From Cafeteria roenbergensis (lineage: Eukaryota > Sar > Bigyra > Bicosoecida > Cafeteriaceae): a stretch of DNA of 64,000 nt. The stretch spans positions 310,001 through 374,000 of the forward strand of contig VLTN01000005.1 of NCBI GenBank assembly GCA_008330645.1. The letters are read 5' to 3'. Shown here one piece after another: positions 20,601 to 33,902 of the stretch. The number at the start of each line of letters is the position of its first letter. The first letter of the stretch is position 1. The translations under genes were made by a program, and so were the position numbers. Below the pieces are notes generated by a model. It searched no databases, was not told the DNA's origin, and saw only the letters and a list, made by a program, of their open reading frames with translations.

Positions 20601-23600
20601 CACGGCACGCACAAGGACGGCGCAGCGGCTGAGGCACAGAGCCGCGCTGTCGTGATGCTGTCCCGACTGCTGGACATGGACCAGATGCTCTTGCTCGGGC
20701 CCGTCACGCGCAGGCAAGGCACGCAGCCGTTGCTCGTCTCGGCACGGTCGCAGCGGTGTGCTTGGGTAGAGCCGCGGCACTGGGCGGCAGCGAGCTCCAG
20801 GACCCGGGCGCTCACGGTCCAGGCCCACATGAGCCCGGCAAGCGATGGGAGCCAGCCGGACCCCCGCTTCCAGCTGCTCCACCCGCCCCAGGTGCACGGG
20901 GCAGCCGCCGTGGCAACAGGAAACCCGATTCGCGAGTGCATCTTCGACGCTGATCGCGTGTCGGCGCTCCCCTTTGTCATCGCTCGCGCCGCTGGCCTGC
21001 CGGTCAAGGTCGCAGCGCAGGCGCTGGTTGCGGCTTCCCGCTTCACGGCCTCGGTCAACAAGCCCGAGGCTCTCGTCCCGCTCCCCGCGGAGGCGCCGGT
21101 GTACGACACGACGGCGCGGAGCGTGTCGCAGCCCGTGAGCTCGGTTCACGTGATCTTCCCGGCGCCGTCTGACGTGCTCGCGCAAGAGGACCCCAGCGCG
21201 GACGGCCTCGCCCCGCAGCTTGAGCAGCTGGGCGTGGCGTCGCTCGTGTCCTCGGGCGACGCCAGCGTGGTTGCCAGGCAGCGCTGGCCCACCATGGAGG
21301 TGTTCGCAAAGTTCGTGGCGCCCTTCTCGGTCGTTGTCGGGGACGAGGTCGTCGTGCAGCCTCTCAGCGCACGCTGCCTGTCAGCGGCTGGTGCTGTGGA
21401 GATGTGGTCGGTCGGGAGCGAGTTGGCGCACTGCTCCCCGGCTGTGGAGCTGCTCCTCGCCGTTGCCGATGGGACACCCTCGACTGACTCTTTTGGCTTT
21501 CTTCAGCAGCACGCCTGGCACGTGGCCGCCAGGCGCCTGCCGACCTGCTGGGGAGCGCTCCAAGCGGCCGCAGCGATGGGGCCCGCCGACTGGGAGCGCC
21601 TGTTCCACGCCGGGCCGAGGCCCCGAATCGGCGCGTCATCGTCCGCCGCCGCCCCGGCCAGTCCTCCGTCCGCTGCCGCCGCTGCGGCCGCTGCCGGCGC
21701 GACCTCACCATCAGACGAGCCTGCGTCGGAGGACAACAGCCCCCCGCCCCACGCGCGAGCCAGCCCCAAGTGCTGGAGCGCGGGAGGCGCGTGGGGTCCG
21801 CTGCGGGTCGCGTATCTGCTCGGCGCGTGCGCGCAGCTGGCCCGCCCGTCCATGGTGTGGCCCAGCTGGCCTGCGGCTCAGACGCCGGAACAGTGGCGAC
21901 GGGCCTTCGTGGAGAATGGCGGCCTCAGCGCCTGCGTACGTTTCGTCGCCGCAGACGAGCAGCCTTCGTTGGAAACGGAAAGCGCCGCTGGCCTCCTGAC
22001 TGCGGGAGTCTGCGCGTGGCGAGCGGCTGAGCTCAGGGCCGCGGTGCTGAACTTGATCAACGCGGTGCTCGCTGTGCCCCGGAGCGTCGGAAGCGATGCT
22101 GCTACCTCCCTTTCAGGCGATCAAGAGGCCAGCCCCGCTTCTGCCGGGGCTCCGAGTGCTCGGGACGCCGGCCGGGCCTGGCTGGGCTCAAACCCGCGCC
22201 TCGCTCAGCAGCTGGCGGCGAAGCTCGTGGACGACTTCGGCAGCATTTCCAGCGCTCCCTCACTTCTCCGCGGGCTCGAGCTCGCTGAGGAGCGGCTGCA
22301 GGCGCCGTCGGGCACCGCGTCGGAGAGCCCCACCACAGCCGCCGCACCTCCGGGGGGGCACGTGCCCCGCCGTGCAAAGCGGCCGCGCTCTGGCGAGGGT
22401 GAAGACTCTCCCGTGGACAGCGCCGCTGCCGCTGGCGGGTGCAGCCTCAACCCGGCGGCAGCCAGACGGGCGTCGCTCGCCGTGGAGCTTGGCCGGGCGC
22501 ACCGGTCCGTGCTGGCAGCAAGCATGCCGCTCTTGGCCGAGTGCACGACTGCTCCGGGCAGCGGGGCCAGCTCGTCGCCGGGTGCCAGCTCCGCCGTTTC
22601 CCTGAGCCCGGCAACGGTCAGGCGCGTCGTTCGGTCCCTGGCGGTTCAGCTAGACGCTGATGCGCCCCCCAAGGATCGTGCACCTGTCATGGCCGGCCAA
22701 GACCTTGCCTTTGATCGGCAGTTCGCCCCTTGCGCCCTGGCTGACGACTCCGCCGCTGTGCATGCCCTCAGCCGCCTCGGCACAGACTTGCTGTCCTCGT
22801 GCAGCGCTGCCGGAGCGGACAGCCTCCTTCGCGCGGCCGTGTCAGGCGTGATGCTGTCAGCTGAGTCGACCATGCGGGGGCGATGCCCGGACTCGGCGGC
22901 CGTGGCGGAGCTGGCGTCCCAGGTGTCGCCCGCGACGGCTGCAAGCAAGCTGCAAGTCGCGCAGTGCGTCCAAGCGATCATGGCCCGGTCGCCAGAGCTC
23001 GCCGTGCTGGTCAGCCGGGAGTGCGGGGCTGCGCTGCTGGACTCGGCTGCCTCCCTCAAACGCGCTGGTGCCGAGCCGTGGCTCCCGTCCGCTGAGCTGC
23101 TGGCGCTCGCCAGCGCGGCGCTCAATGCGGCTGAAGCCACAAGCGGCGACGGCGCGGCCCTTCGCGACCTGCTCAACGGCGCCGGCAGCCTTGCTTTGGC
23201 CATCTGCGGGCCAGCCAGGCGCCTCTGGGTGGAGGGCGGCGAGCCTTGTGCCCACGGTACGGAAGCGCCAGGCGGCGAGGGTGGCGGCACAGCCTCCAGC
23301 AGCAGCGAGGACATGAGCGAGCTGGTCCTCCTTGGAAGCCGCAAGTCGGGCGCCCTGGCCGCTGTGGACGAGGGCACGCTGGCGCAGGTGCTCTCAGCGG
23401 CGCTCCAGCTGGCGTCGCATGCCGCGGCGCACCTGGAGGGAGCCATCGACGATTCCTTTGCCGCCGGCCTCGTTGGCAGCGTGATGACCCGGCTCGTGTG
23501 CCCAGCGGCGCACGATGCGGTGACCGAGGATGGGAGGCTCGTCTGGCCGACTACCGCCGCGGCGCAGCAGGCGGAGGACGTCGCTGTGACGCTCGTCGCG

Positions 23601-25430
23601 CACAGGCACCTCGGCGCGGCGGCCAGCGAGCTCGTGAGCGTCTTCACGTCCTCGACTGCCAGCTGCCACAAAGTGTGCCTCAAGGTCGTGGAAGCCACGC
23701 TGTCACAGCTGCTGGACGAGACGCCATGGGCGCCGCTACCCGCAAGGATGATGGCCGGCAGCCCCGTCGAAGCATTGTCGCCCGGCCCAAGCTCGGGAGA
23801 GCCCGGGCCGGCCCAGGCCGGCATCCACGCGGAGGCCCTGCGCGCAGCTGCGGTGGCGGCCGAAGCGCGCGACCCCCCCTATGGCTGCCCGCCGGCCGAC
23901 CCGTGCTTCCCTGCTGGCGGAGTGCTGCGGTCGGGGAGCAGCGCTCCTGCGGGCGGCGCGCAGCCATTTGTGGGGCTGGTGAACCAGGGCGGGACCTGCT
24001 ACATGAACAGCCTGCTGCAACAGCTGTTCATGATCCCCCGCCTGCGCCACGCCGTTCTGCGGTCGACCCCTCCACCGGATAGAGCTACCCCGGCAGAGCT
24101 CTACCCGACCAGCAAGTGGGCGGGCCAGCTCGACGCTCTCCGGAGGCAGTTCCAGAGAGTCATTGCGTCGCTGTGTGCGCTCAGCAGCCAGTCGCTCCAG
24201 ACCCTCCCGTTTGTCCGGGCGTGCGTGAACGACCCGCCGGGATTCATGCCTCTGGAGAGCAACATCTTGGACCAGAACGACGCCAACGAGTTCTTTTCCG
24301 TCCTCGTGGACCGCCTCGGTGAGGCTCTTCCTCGCCCGAGTCCGCACCTGGAAGACATGGTCGGCGACTCGCCAGAGCCGGTGCCCCTGCTGCTGAGCAG
24401 CGGGACGGGCGAGCGCGTCGGCGCAGCGCCCGACCTCGTTACGTCCATCGTGGGTGGGGCCTTCGTCCACCAAATCATCTCAACGGACCCTGCTGCGCCG
24501 TTTTACTCTGAGCGTCGTGAGCCCTTCGTGTGCCTGAGCGTGGACGTCAAGGACAGCACCGACCTTGCCTCCTGCCTGCGCTCCTTCGTGGCGGACGACC
24601 TGCTCACCGGGGACAACGCCTTTCGCGCGGATGACTACGACTCCAAGATCGACGTCCGCAAGCGCTGCGTGCTGTCGGAGCTGCCGGACGTTCTGGTCGT
24701 GCACCTGAAGCGCTTCGACTTGGACTTCACGACTTTCGAGCGGGTCAAGCTGAACAACACCGTCTCGTTCCCGGACGAGCTCGACCTTTGGCCCTTCACT
24801 TTGGCCGGCGCGCCGGGCAGCACCGACGTCGTCGACCAGATCCGCGGCCTTCGCGAGCACATTGCGTCCAGCCTGGCGACTCAGGAAGCGGCGCAGAGCG
24901 CCGCCGGTGCGGGCGCCGCCGCGTCGGCAGCAGCGGCTGCCCCGAGCACGGCGCGGCCCCACGACGTGGTGGCCCTCCGTGCGCGCCTGGCGGAAGTGGA
25001 CGAGCTTGCCCGGCGGCTGGCGACGAGCGCGTCGACCACCAGCCGGGAGCACTGCAAGTACCGCCTCAGCGGCGTGCTGATCCACATCGGCACAGCCACC
25101 GCGGGACACTACTTCAGCTTCGTGCGGGAGCGCCAGTGCGACGTGCTCGCAAGGCTGCGCGGCATGCCTCGGGGCAGCTCGGTGCTGCCCGCCCCTTCCT
25201 CTGACGACGGCGAAGGGTCGGACGTCGTCGAAGCTGGCGAGTGGCTCCTGTTCAACGATGAGTCTGTGGAGCGGGTGTCCATGGGCGACGCCCAGCGAGC
25301 CTCGCAGTGGTTCGGGAGCGCCCGGTCAACTCAGTCCGCGTTCATGCTGTTCTATGATCGCCAGGCCTCGGCCACCGCCCCGGCAGGGCCCTCCGCGAGC
25401 AAGCCAGATGTGGCTGGACAGCACGCGCAG

Positions 25431-25463
<33 letters not shown>

Positions 25464-28400
25464 GCAGCGTCGGCGGCGTCAGCGGCGGCTGCGCCCCGCT
25501 CTCCGCAGCGCGCTCGTCGCGCGTTGGCGGACGAGAGGCCTGCCCGGCGGCAGCCGCCCACGTCGCCTCCCGGCTCCGGGTGCCGTGCGGTGCCCGTTGC
25601 CGCGCCTGCGGGCATGACTTTGGATGCGGCCGAGCTCACTGGCTGCAGCCGGCGTGCCATGACTCTTGCCACAGGGACGGCCGCCGATGCGCTCGGCTGC
25701 TCCATCCTCGCCGTCCTCGCTGCAAACTTGCACGACACAGAGGCGGCGTTTGCTGCCGCCTGCGGGTCGGCTGCCGGCTCGGGGGCAGCGCCCCCTCCCG
25801 CCCCCAGCGTGCCGCTGCGCGAGGACATCGAGCCGCTGATGGACGCCGCCACTCGCATGCTCGTCGCGGGCGAACCTCACAGCATCGACGCCAATGCCCT
25901 CACGAGCGGAATCTTGGCCAACGCTCACGCCCTTGCCCTTGCCTGGCCCCTGCACGGAGCCGGCTGCCTCTGCGTCAGGGGGGTCAGAAGGGCCACGGCA
26001 TTGCTGAACGGACCGGCCGGCCGGTGGCTCCCAGCCGCCGACGCCGCTGCGATCCACAGGCTGCTGAGCCGCTCAATGGTGCGCGGGAGCTCCAAGCAGC
26101 TTGGGCTGCACACGCCTAGCAACGTCGCTCTCCGAAGGGCGGCCCGTGTTGCCGCCGCCGTAGCAACCTCCCTCCAGGGCGACCCGACAGCGCTGCGTCC
26201 CTCGGTGCGGCGGGAGCTCGAGCAGGCGCTGCTTGCTCGCGGAGGAACCCTTTCAGGCTCCGTCGGCCACTGCCAACTTGCTAGAGGCATCTTGAGCGTC
26301 GGCAGCATCCCGCGGCGCATCAGCGCCACTGCGAGGCTGGTGGTGTCCCGCCTGCAGGGCACGGCCATGTCCGGCGTGCAGCGCTTGCTGGACGGTGGGG
26401 CGCCCAGTCGGTGGCGCGCTGCGACAGGCATGCTTGCAAGAGTTGCGCGAGCGCTCAACGCCGTCGCGTGCGCGGCTGGAGTGACCCTGCGACCGCCAAC
26501 GGAGTGGTTTTTGCTGTCACCACAGCCGTCCGTGGAGACGGAGGCGCCTGCCACCCCAGCCTCGCCGGCGCTTGACTCGAGGGCAGCAGCCCCCCGCCTT
26601 GCTGGCGGCCTGCTCCCCAAGGCCTCGGCAGTGCGCGAGCGGCTTGGGCTCGGCGGCTCTTCTGGGGCTGCGGGCAGCAGCGGCTCTGGTGCGTGCGAAT
26701 CGTCGGCGGATTTGCTAGACGTGCCACTTGGCGGGAGTGCAAGCAGCTCCGCAAGCTCCGATCGCCTGCGCTCGGGATACAGCGCCACGGTGGCGCTCTC
26801 GGAGATCGCGGAACTGGCAGTCGCGGTGCTCGCCGACGCGATGGGAGGCAGGAACGACTCGATCTGCCTCGGCGCAGGGATCGCAACGGCTCTCTTCCAA
26901 GGCGGCCCGGTGGCTGCTGCAGCGGGGCTGCGGCACAGACTGCCAGAGCTTGTGGTGGCAATTCACTTCGCCAACGCCCCAAATGTGCCCACAGAGCTGG
27001 ACCGCTTCTGCCACGGCGGCCTCCTCTTCTTCAATGAGACGCAGAAGCCGCAAGTGGTGGATCCGATTTCGGGGGGCGACAGCGCAGCGGTGGGAGAGGG
27101 CGCCCTGGGCCTCTCTGACGTGCTGCCCAGCCTGCCCATTTCGGTGGCGGCGGAGTTTGGCGGGGTCGCCACCCGGACCCCAGCGTCCGCGCTGCGCTTC
27201 TTCAACCCGCTGCCCGTGCCCCTCGAACAGGCTGCCTTGCGGCCCGCCGACAGCCCAATCATGAGAGACGTTTTGCAGCGAACCGTGGCGCTCGCCATAC
27301 GGGCGGGGCGCGTCCATGACAGCGCTGTCTGCGTGGACGGCGACGGCGCGCTTCGCGACGAGGCTCAACGATCCTTCGATGGTTGGCAGTCGCCGCCGCG
27401 CTCGCCCCAGACCGCGCCGTCCTCCCTGCCTTGGCCAATCTCGGCGGCAGCTGGAGCGGGGGCAGCCGAGGCGGCTCCCGCTGGGCCAGCAAAGTGCGGA
27501 CTGTCCCCGGGACGACACCCCGCTGTTGCCAGCTCCGCGGCGGTGTCTGCCGGCGAGTGGCTGCGGGCCGCGTCGATGGCGGGTGCCACTCGCGCGGCCT
27601 TGCGCGTGCTCAGCCACTCGTGCGAGCGCTGGCGAGCGGGAGACGTGGCGGCGCTTCGAGCCAGGCTGCGGCAGCATGCAGCCAGCAGCTTCTCTCGGGC
27701 CGGAGGGCTAGTGGCCCGAGCCGGCTCGGATCGCTTCCGCGCTGACCGTCGCCGCGTTGGCGACGGCGTTCTCCGCGGCGTCGCTGTGGCCAGCACGCTG
27801 GCAGAGCTCGAGGCAATGGTCGGCGGCGACTGCTGGGACTTCAAGCCAGCCCCGCCTCACCGCCCCGCCTCGGTGCCGCCTGCGGCACGTGCCCGCTCCA
27901 AGCCAGGCCAGGGAACCAGCACCACCCCGCCATCTGCTGCCGCCCCTGCTGCCGAGGTGGAGGAGGAGGAGCAGGAGGATGCGGCCGTTGCTGGTGCAAC
28001 CGCTGGTCCGGCCGCAGAGAGCCCCGACGGCGGCGCCTGGCCGCGAGCGGACGCTGCCATTGCCGCTGCCGTGGCAGCGCTTGCTGACCGCGCCGAGGCC
28101 CTGATCGTGGCCCTCGGCGCAGAGCCAGGGGCAGCGGCCGCAGAAGTCGAGAGACGTCTGACGGCGGCGCTGCAACCGCCGCCTCCGTCAGCGGCTGCCG
28201 CCGGCGGAGCAGCCGCGGCCGCTGGCCCGCCGCCCCCTCTTGACGCGCGCTGCGGCGCAGAGCCGGAGCTGCCGCTGTCCGCTGGTGCCGCACTCGCTCT
28301 TGTTCGGCAGCACCGACGCGGCGCTGCGGCAGCGGCGGCTGTGCTCGGCCTGGACCCAGTCGACAGGCTCCGGCTCACTCCCGCCACCGCGATACGCCCG

Positions 28401-31091
28401 GCGGTCGCAGCGGCGATGCGCATGGACCCCCCCTTCCCTGCCTGGCGCCCCGCCGACTCGTGGGCAGGGATTGACATTGACGAGCTTCCCGTGCCCGCCG
28501 GCGTGGGCGCCGCGCTGGTGCCGTGCTACTGCCCTGTCGAGTCGGGTGCAGTGATGGGGCTCATTGGCCCGCCGCAGGCCGCTTGCCCTGCTGACCTTGC
28601 CGCCGACGCGCTGGGAGCCGGCCTGGGCCGGCTAGCGACTCCTGCGGGCGCGGGCTTCGGGTGGGGGGACGAGTGGCGGCAGTTCATCCCCGACGGCTCG
28701 TCTGCCCGTGGCGCCGCGTGTGGCCCCGCCCTGGCTCCCCACACTGGGGCGTTCAACGAGGTGGTGCTGCACTCGGGGCTGGTGGACCATCTGCTGTTCG
28801 AGTTCGCGAGCGAGTGCGAAGCCGTGGACCCTTCTGGCTTCTGCAACCCCCGCGTCACTGCGATGGCGCACGCGGCGTGGTCGAACCCGTGGATGTCGGC
28901 AGCCCTCGTGACCATGTGCGTGCGGGCGCACCAGGCGAAGCAGCCGCCCGAGTGGATTGAGCTGCTTGCGCAGCCCCTGCTCGGCGTGCTCATTGGCAAC
29001 GCTGACCTTGCGGCTGACGGCTTGCAGAGCTGGCGCCTGCACCACGCCTTCAGCTCGGGGGCGGCCCTGGAAGGCCTCGGGCATTCGAGCGCCGGCCGCG
29101 CACTTGCGGGCCTGGCACCACTGCTGGAGCACGAGCGGGGCGAGGCTCGCGGCGGGGCGGCGAGCCCTGCGATGGCTGCCGACAGCGACGGCGAGGGCAA
29201 AGCCGGGGGCAACGCGACGCAGGCCACGGCTGCTGCCATGGAGGCGCTCGTGGGCATCGCCTGCCTGAGCACCAGCGCGGCTCATGCGGCCACTGGGGAG
29301 CGGAGCCCGGAGTCCCTGCTGGCCCAGGCAGCCAGCGAGTGCGCAGGGGCGACGCTGGACCCCGCGGCGGACTCGGCCCGCGTCCAGTCGCTGCTGGCGC
29401 TGGCCGCGGCCGTGGACGTCGCCGACGCCACTCGCGAGGCCAGGTTCTTCCGCGTCGCGTCAGACAGGCCCCCGCTTGAGCCCCGCCCCGTTCGCGAGAT
29501 GGTTGGAAGCCAGGGGCCCGAACCGGTCATCGTCCTGGATGCCCGCGCTGTCAGCCGCGCCCACCAGCTGAGGCTGTCGGTGGCGGGCTGGCCGCTCCGG
29601 TCCCATCCGCTGGCCTCCACCCTCGCATCGCTGCGGGGCGCCATGGCCATCGCGCGCCTCCCCCACCTCGTCCCGGCCCTGGCCTTCACGTCCTGGGCGG
29701 TGCGCTCCGCCCTGCGCGCGGCCAAGCGGCACGACACCCAGCCGGACCCCGAGGCGGTCGCCCGGCTGGGGGCCGGATTCCCGAGCCCGCGCAGCCTGGG
29801 GCTGCCGTCCGGCCGCCGCTGCTGCGCGGGCGGAAGCGCAAGCGAAGGGGACTCGGGGCCGTCGCGCCACACGCTTCCGTTTGGATGCGGAGGGACCAGC
29901 TCCGTAGTTGGCCATGCGATCAACGCTGTGGCGGGCATGCCGGTGTCGGCAGAGTCGTCCGTGCCGCCGGGCGCGGGCAGCGTTGCGAGCGCCGTCATCA
30001 GGGCGATGGGGATCGACATCAGGACAGGCACCCGCCCCTCCGAGGCCGACCCGCCGGCGGTGCCTCGCCTGGGCCCGGGCGGCCCGTCCGGCTCGTTTGC
30101 CAGTCTGCGCGTGCTCCAGGCGATGGGCCTGGCGCTGTGTTCCGACGACGACGCCGTCGCACCCGCGGTGAGCCACGCGGTCATGGAGTTTGTTGCCGAT
30201 GCTGTCGGGGGAAGGAGGCTTCCCGCGGAGCAGCGCTCGCCAGAGGCGCGGCTGGGCGCCTGGACCGGCCCTGACGCCGTCCTGCGCGCCTTCTCCGAGG
30301 CACGCCTCCTCGCGGAGGCCCTCGCCGGTGCCGAGGCGGCCGGGGGCGAAGCCGCGGCTGCGAGCAACGACGTCCTCGCAGCGCTCGGGCAGGTCGCGGC
30401 GACCTCCGCCGGAGCTGCGCCCCTGCCGCTCAAGATGGCGCCGAGAGACGGCTACAAGGCCATTGGCCGGGCGAACGCGCCGAGGCAGCTTGGCCCCTTT
30501 GCAAAGAACCCCCCCACGGTCGAGAGCGCCAGGGCTAGGGTGGCTGCCCTCGGGGCTTGGCTTGTGGCCGGAACCGCTGCCGGGCCCGCACGGGCTGGGC
30601 ACGCCGCCCGCCCAGGTGCCTTGAGCGATGCGCCAGCTGACGGGTCCGCGAGGCCGGTCCCAACTCTGGCAAGCAAGCCGCTGCTTTTCGCGCCGTCGAC
30701 CCAAGCTGTCAAGGCGCTCCAGGCGCACGAGGCCTGCTCTGGGGGCGACAGTGGTGGTGGGGCGCCCTCCATTGACGCCGCAGTTTGGGAGCAGCTGCTC
30801 TCGCACCTGAAGCGCTCCCCCCCTGCCGCGGAGGGCCTGCCTTCAGCCAGGTACTGGGAGCTCCTGGCCGAGGCCGCGGGGTGGGGGAGCAGCAACGCGA
30901 GCTGTTCGAGGCCGGCTGCGGTCGCGGCCGAGGTGCTCACCGCCGGGCCCATCGACGCCCTGGCGGCCGCTATTGATGCCGAGTCCACAGTCGACCAGAT
31001 GCAGGGCCTGCCCCAAGACGCCTTCGAGGCGGAGAGCGAGTCCGACGCCCAGTCGGACGCCAGCGGGGAGTATGATGCGGCTCACAACTGA
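15857..31091 (+). CDS. Giant ubiquitin carboxyl-terminal hydrolase (USP9X/USP24/USP34 class)
   Basis: Modelled as exon 15857-15954 (MSSTWLPLADAEVMQ...) joined in phase 2 to a single 14.9-kb exon 16148-31091, 5013 residues. The C19 peptidase domain spans roughly residues 2640-3090: Cys box FVGLVNQGGTCYMNSLLQQL with C2650, His box GTATAGHYFSF with H3020, and FNDES with D3070. The text around the Cys box, QQLFMIPRLRHAV, resembles USP9X, USP24 and USP34, which also carry very long helical flanks. About 2600 residues precede and 1900 follow the protease, with alanine, serine and glutamate-rich linkers. A 60-residue low-complexity insertion lies in the protease between the zinc-ribbon-like part and the His box. 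The role is removal of ubiquitin from unknown substrates. In-frame introns without stops inside the long exon cannot be excluded. Confidence 0.83.
17587..17669. repeat. Back-to-back (CTG)n and (AGC)n runs inside USP exon
   Basis: A (CTG)10-like run at 17587-17617 is read as alanine codons (GCT) and, after a short spacer, an (AGC)n run at 17634-17669 with one interruption is read as serine. The same trinucleotide thus yields two different homopolymers in adjacent linker segments. Confidence 0.93.
25434..25463. repeat. (TCG)10 poly-serine run after the USP catalytic domain
   Basis: Ten uninterrupted TCG codons code for ten serines just C-terminal of the protease domain, leading into an alanine-rich linker. 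Confidence 0.95.
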
Positions 31092-31386
31092 CGTGTTCGT
31101 TTGCGTGCGTGGCTGGCGTGCGCTCGGGGTGCTCGCGATCACCGCGACGCGTCGCTTAGCGCGCACAGGCCATCCGTTGCTTCGTTGCTTGCGCCGCAGC
31201 AGCGTGCGAACTCAAGCAAACAGACGCTGCGACGCACACCCACATTCCCGTTCACGTGGTACCGCGCGCGCAGTCGCTCCGTTGAGACCAGGGAAGCCGC
31301 AGCCATCCGCTCAACCAGCCGCTGCCTCCGTCAGCAGCTGTGGCCCCTGCAACTCCACGAGGACGGCTTTGCATGCCCGTCTTCAC
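31092..31386. other. Convergent 3' spacer between USP and cytochrome c
   Basis: A 295-bp tail-to-tail spacer with somewhat lower GC than the genes. Nothing further is recognisable. Confidence 0.5.
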
Positions 31387-32336
31387 TCAGGCGGTGGAGT
31401 CCTTCAGGTACGCGATGAGGTCGTTGCGGTCGCCCTCCTTCTTGAGGCCGGCGAAGATCATCTTGGTGCCCTTGATGTACTTCTTGGGGTTCTTGAGGTA
31501 CTCGAAGAGGGTATCCTCGCCCCAGGTCACGCCTGCGGCAAAAGGGCGGGAGGGGGGGGCAATCAACCAGCAGCGAATGGCCGGCCGAGTGTTCGCGGCG
31601 GCAGAGCGGCGCGAAAAAGGGCAGGCTGCGAAAGGGGCGGACGCGCCCCAGCTTTGCCGAGCCGCGCGCTCCCGCGTCCCGGCCGGGGCGGCCGTGCAGC
31701 GGCTACCGGCCAGCGGTGGCCGTGCAGCCGCGCGCAATGCTGTCGCGGGGGGATGGTGGTCGGGGCCCAGCTGCCGAGCGCCGGACGCAATGGCAGCGGA
31801 GGTCTGTCGTCGTCAGTTGGGCGCAAGCAGCTGCGCTCACCGGAGGTCTTGTTGGCGGTGGAGTAGGCGTAGCCGGGGACGGTGCCAGCAACGCGGCCAA
31901 TGATGCCCCACAGGTTGGGGCCCTGCTTGGTGGCGCCGCCCTGCGAGGGGGGGTGGGGGGTCGCGATTCCGAGGAGCGAGCGGCAGCGTCACGCGAGAAC
32001 GGGTCCGCAGCCTCGCGCGCAGTTTTCGCCGCCGCGCGCCGCCGCCGCGACGCCTGGCCCCGGGGCTCGGCAAGCAGGCGGTTCAAGCGCGACTCACCTC
32101 CTCAACGGTGTGGCACTGAGCGCACTTGGTCTTGAAGATCTTGGCACCCTGCGCGAAGAGCGGACGGCGCACGTGGCTCGGATGGCTCGCGGGGCATTTC
32201 GCGGGGACAAAGAGCACCTTGCCGCGGGCACGCGCGCGCCCCGCCCCGGGTGGCCCCCGCCCCCTTCCTCCTGGTGGGTCCGGGAGCCTTGCCGCGACGC
32301 TGATGCGACGCCTTGGCTCACGTTGGCGACGGACAT
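31387..32336 (-). CDS. CYC1-like (CYCS): Cytochrome c
   Basis: Four exons in transcript order, 32336-32322, 32148-32098, 31940-31841 and 31532-31387, total 312 nt and 103 residues. The first exon codes only for MSVAN. The haem motif CAQCH falls exactly at C14, C17 and H18, and the axial methionine in GTKMIFAG at M80, the classical mitochondrial cytochrome c numbering. [18 protein letters not shown] and [15 protein letters not shown] are textbook positions; TTLAYLK-type ending is [10 protein letters not shown]. It carries electrons from complex III to complex IV in the intermembrane space. Three introns in a 312-nt gene make it the second most intron-dense gene here. The start codon is supported by phase and by the lack of another short exon giving GAKIF in frame. 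It is head-to-head with the helicase gene, 177 bp away. Confidence 0.95.
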
Positions 32337-32513
32337 GCTCGGCAGGAAATCGGATGGGAGTGTCCCGACGCTCGCCTGATGCGAGCGACTCCCGTGGCCA
32401 TATTTGCGCCAGCCCGATGATTGGGCCGTGCAGAGCTGCGCCGGAACTGCTTGCAGCCTTCCTGTGCGATGCGGCCGCCACGGAGAGACTCGCTCGGCAG
32501 CAGGCAGCGGGCA
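32337..32513. promoter_or_regulatory. Shared 5' region, cytochrome c / DEAD-box helicase
   Basis: The 177 bp between the two chosen start codons must hold both promoters. An alternative helicase ATG at 32469 would shorten it to 132 bp. No core promoter motif was recognised. Confidence 0.5.
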
Positions 32514-33853
32514 ATGCGTGCGGCGGCATACCCGTGCCGCGTGGCGGTGCGCAGTCGCAGGGCCCTGAGCCTGGCGCGGCCCATGAGCGCGGCTGCCGGG
32601 CAGGGCCAGGCTGCGCTCGCGCTCGAGAGCCTCAGCTGGAAGCAGGTGGGCGTGCCGGAGCACATGCTGGGCAAGCTGCCCAAGATTGGGGTGGAGAACC
32701 CGACCCCGGTGCAAGCGAGTGCGATTGTGAGCGAGGGTCCTTCCCGTCAAGAGTAGGAGCGGGAGGGCTCGAGGCGGCGCCGCTCCTCGGCTCCAGCGGC
32801 TGCGTCGCGCCAAGGAGGCGCGCAGTGCACCCGCGGCGGCGCTGGTATGTGCAAGCCTTGCACGTGCGGGGCGCGCGCGGCGCCAGCACGGGGGGTGGGC
32901 CTGGCGCGTTTGACCCTCGCAAACTCCCCCCGACCGCGGCTTGCCAATCCCTCCGCGCCGTCACCTGCAGCCTCTCCTGCGGCCTGGAGGCCGCGGGGCC
33001 GTCATCACGGCGCCCACCGGGACAGGAAAGACGCTGGCCTACGCCATCCCGCTCGCCGCGCGCGTGCTAGAGCTCCACGCGAGCGGCAAGACGCTCGGCT
33101 CCTCCCGGCAGTGTCGCGCAGTGGTCGTGGTTCCCACCCGCGAGCTCGCCAGGCAGGTGCAGAGCGTGCTCGACGCCCTCCTTGCACCCCCGCAGCGCAA
33201 GGCCAAGAAGGGGGCGGTGGGGCCCGTCCTCCGCAGGCTGGTGGGAGAGGTGACCCAGGCACGCCTCGCCTCGCTGGCCACGGACCCTCCCGCCGTGGTG
33301 GTGGGCACCCCCCGCACGCTGGCCGCCCTCATTCCGCAGCACCTCAGCCTGCAGGGCTGCGCTGCCGTTGTGCTCGACGAGGCCGACCACCTCCTCACGG
33401 GAGCCTCCCAGGGACCCACGACGGCCATTCTCAAGGCAGCCAGCAGGCTGAAGGAGCGCCCCTGGGTTGCGCTCGTCACGGCGACGGTCACCCCCGCCGT
33501 AGACGCGGCAGCCTCTCGGTACCTCCGGGCGCCCAAGGCCGGAGCTGGCCCCACCACGGGCCTGGCTGCTGCTGCAGCTGCTGCTGCTGCTGCAACGGCG
33601 TCGCCGCAGGCCGCCGCCTCGGCCGTCGCCTCCTCGGGGGCAGCCGCTGTCCCGTCCGTGGACCTCAGCCGCACGGACGGGAGGTGGTCGCTCGCCCCCG
33701 GCGTGGTCCACACCGGGGTGTTGCTCCCAACGGCTGCAGGGTCGGGGCCAGCCGGCGCACTGGTGGCGGATGATGATATGCAGCCGGGGTCGCAGCCGGC
33801 GCAGGCACCGGGCAGCCTCGGTGCTGATGAGGCAGGAAGCCCCGTCGCCGGCG

Positions 33854-33902
<49 letters not shown>

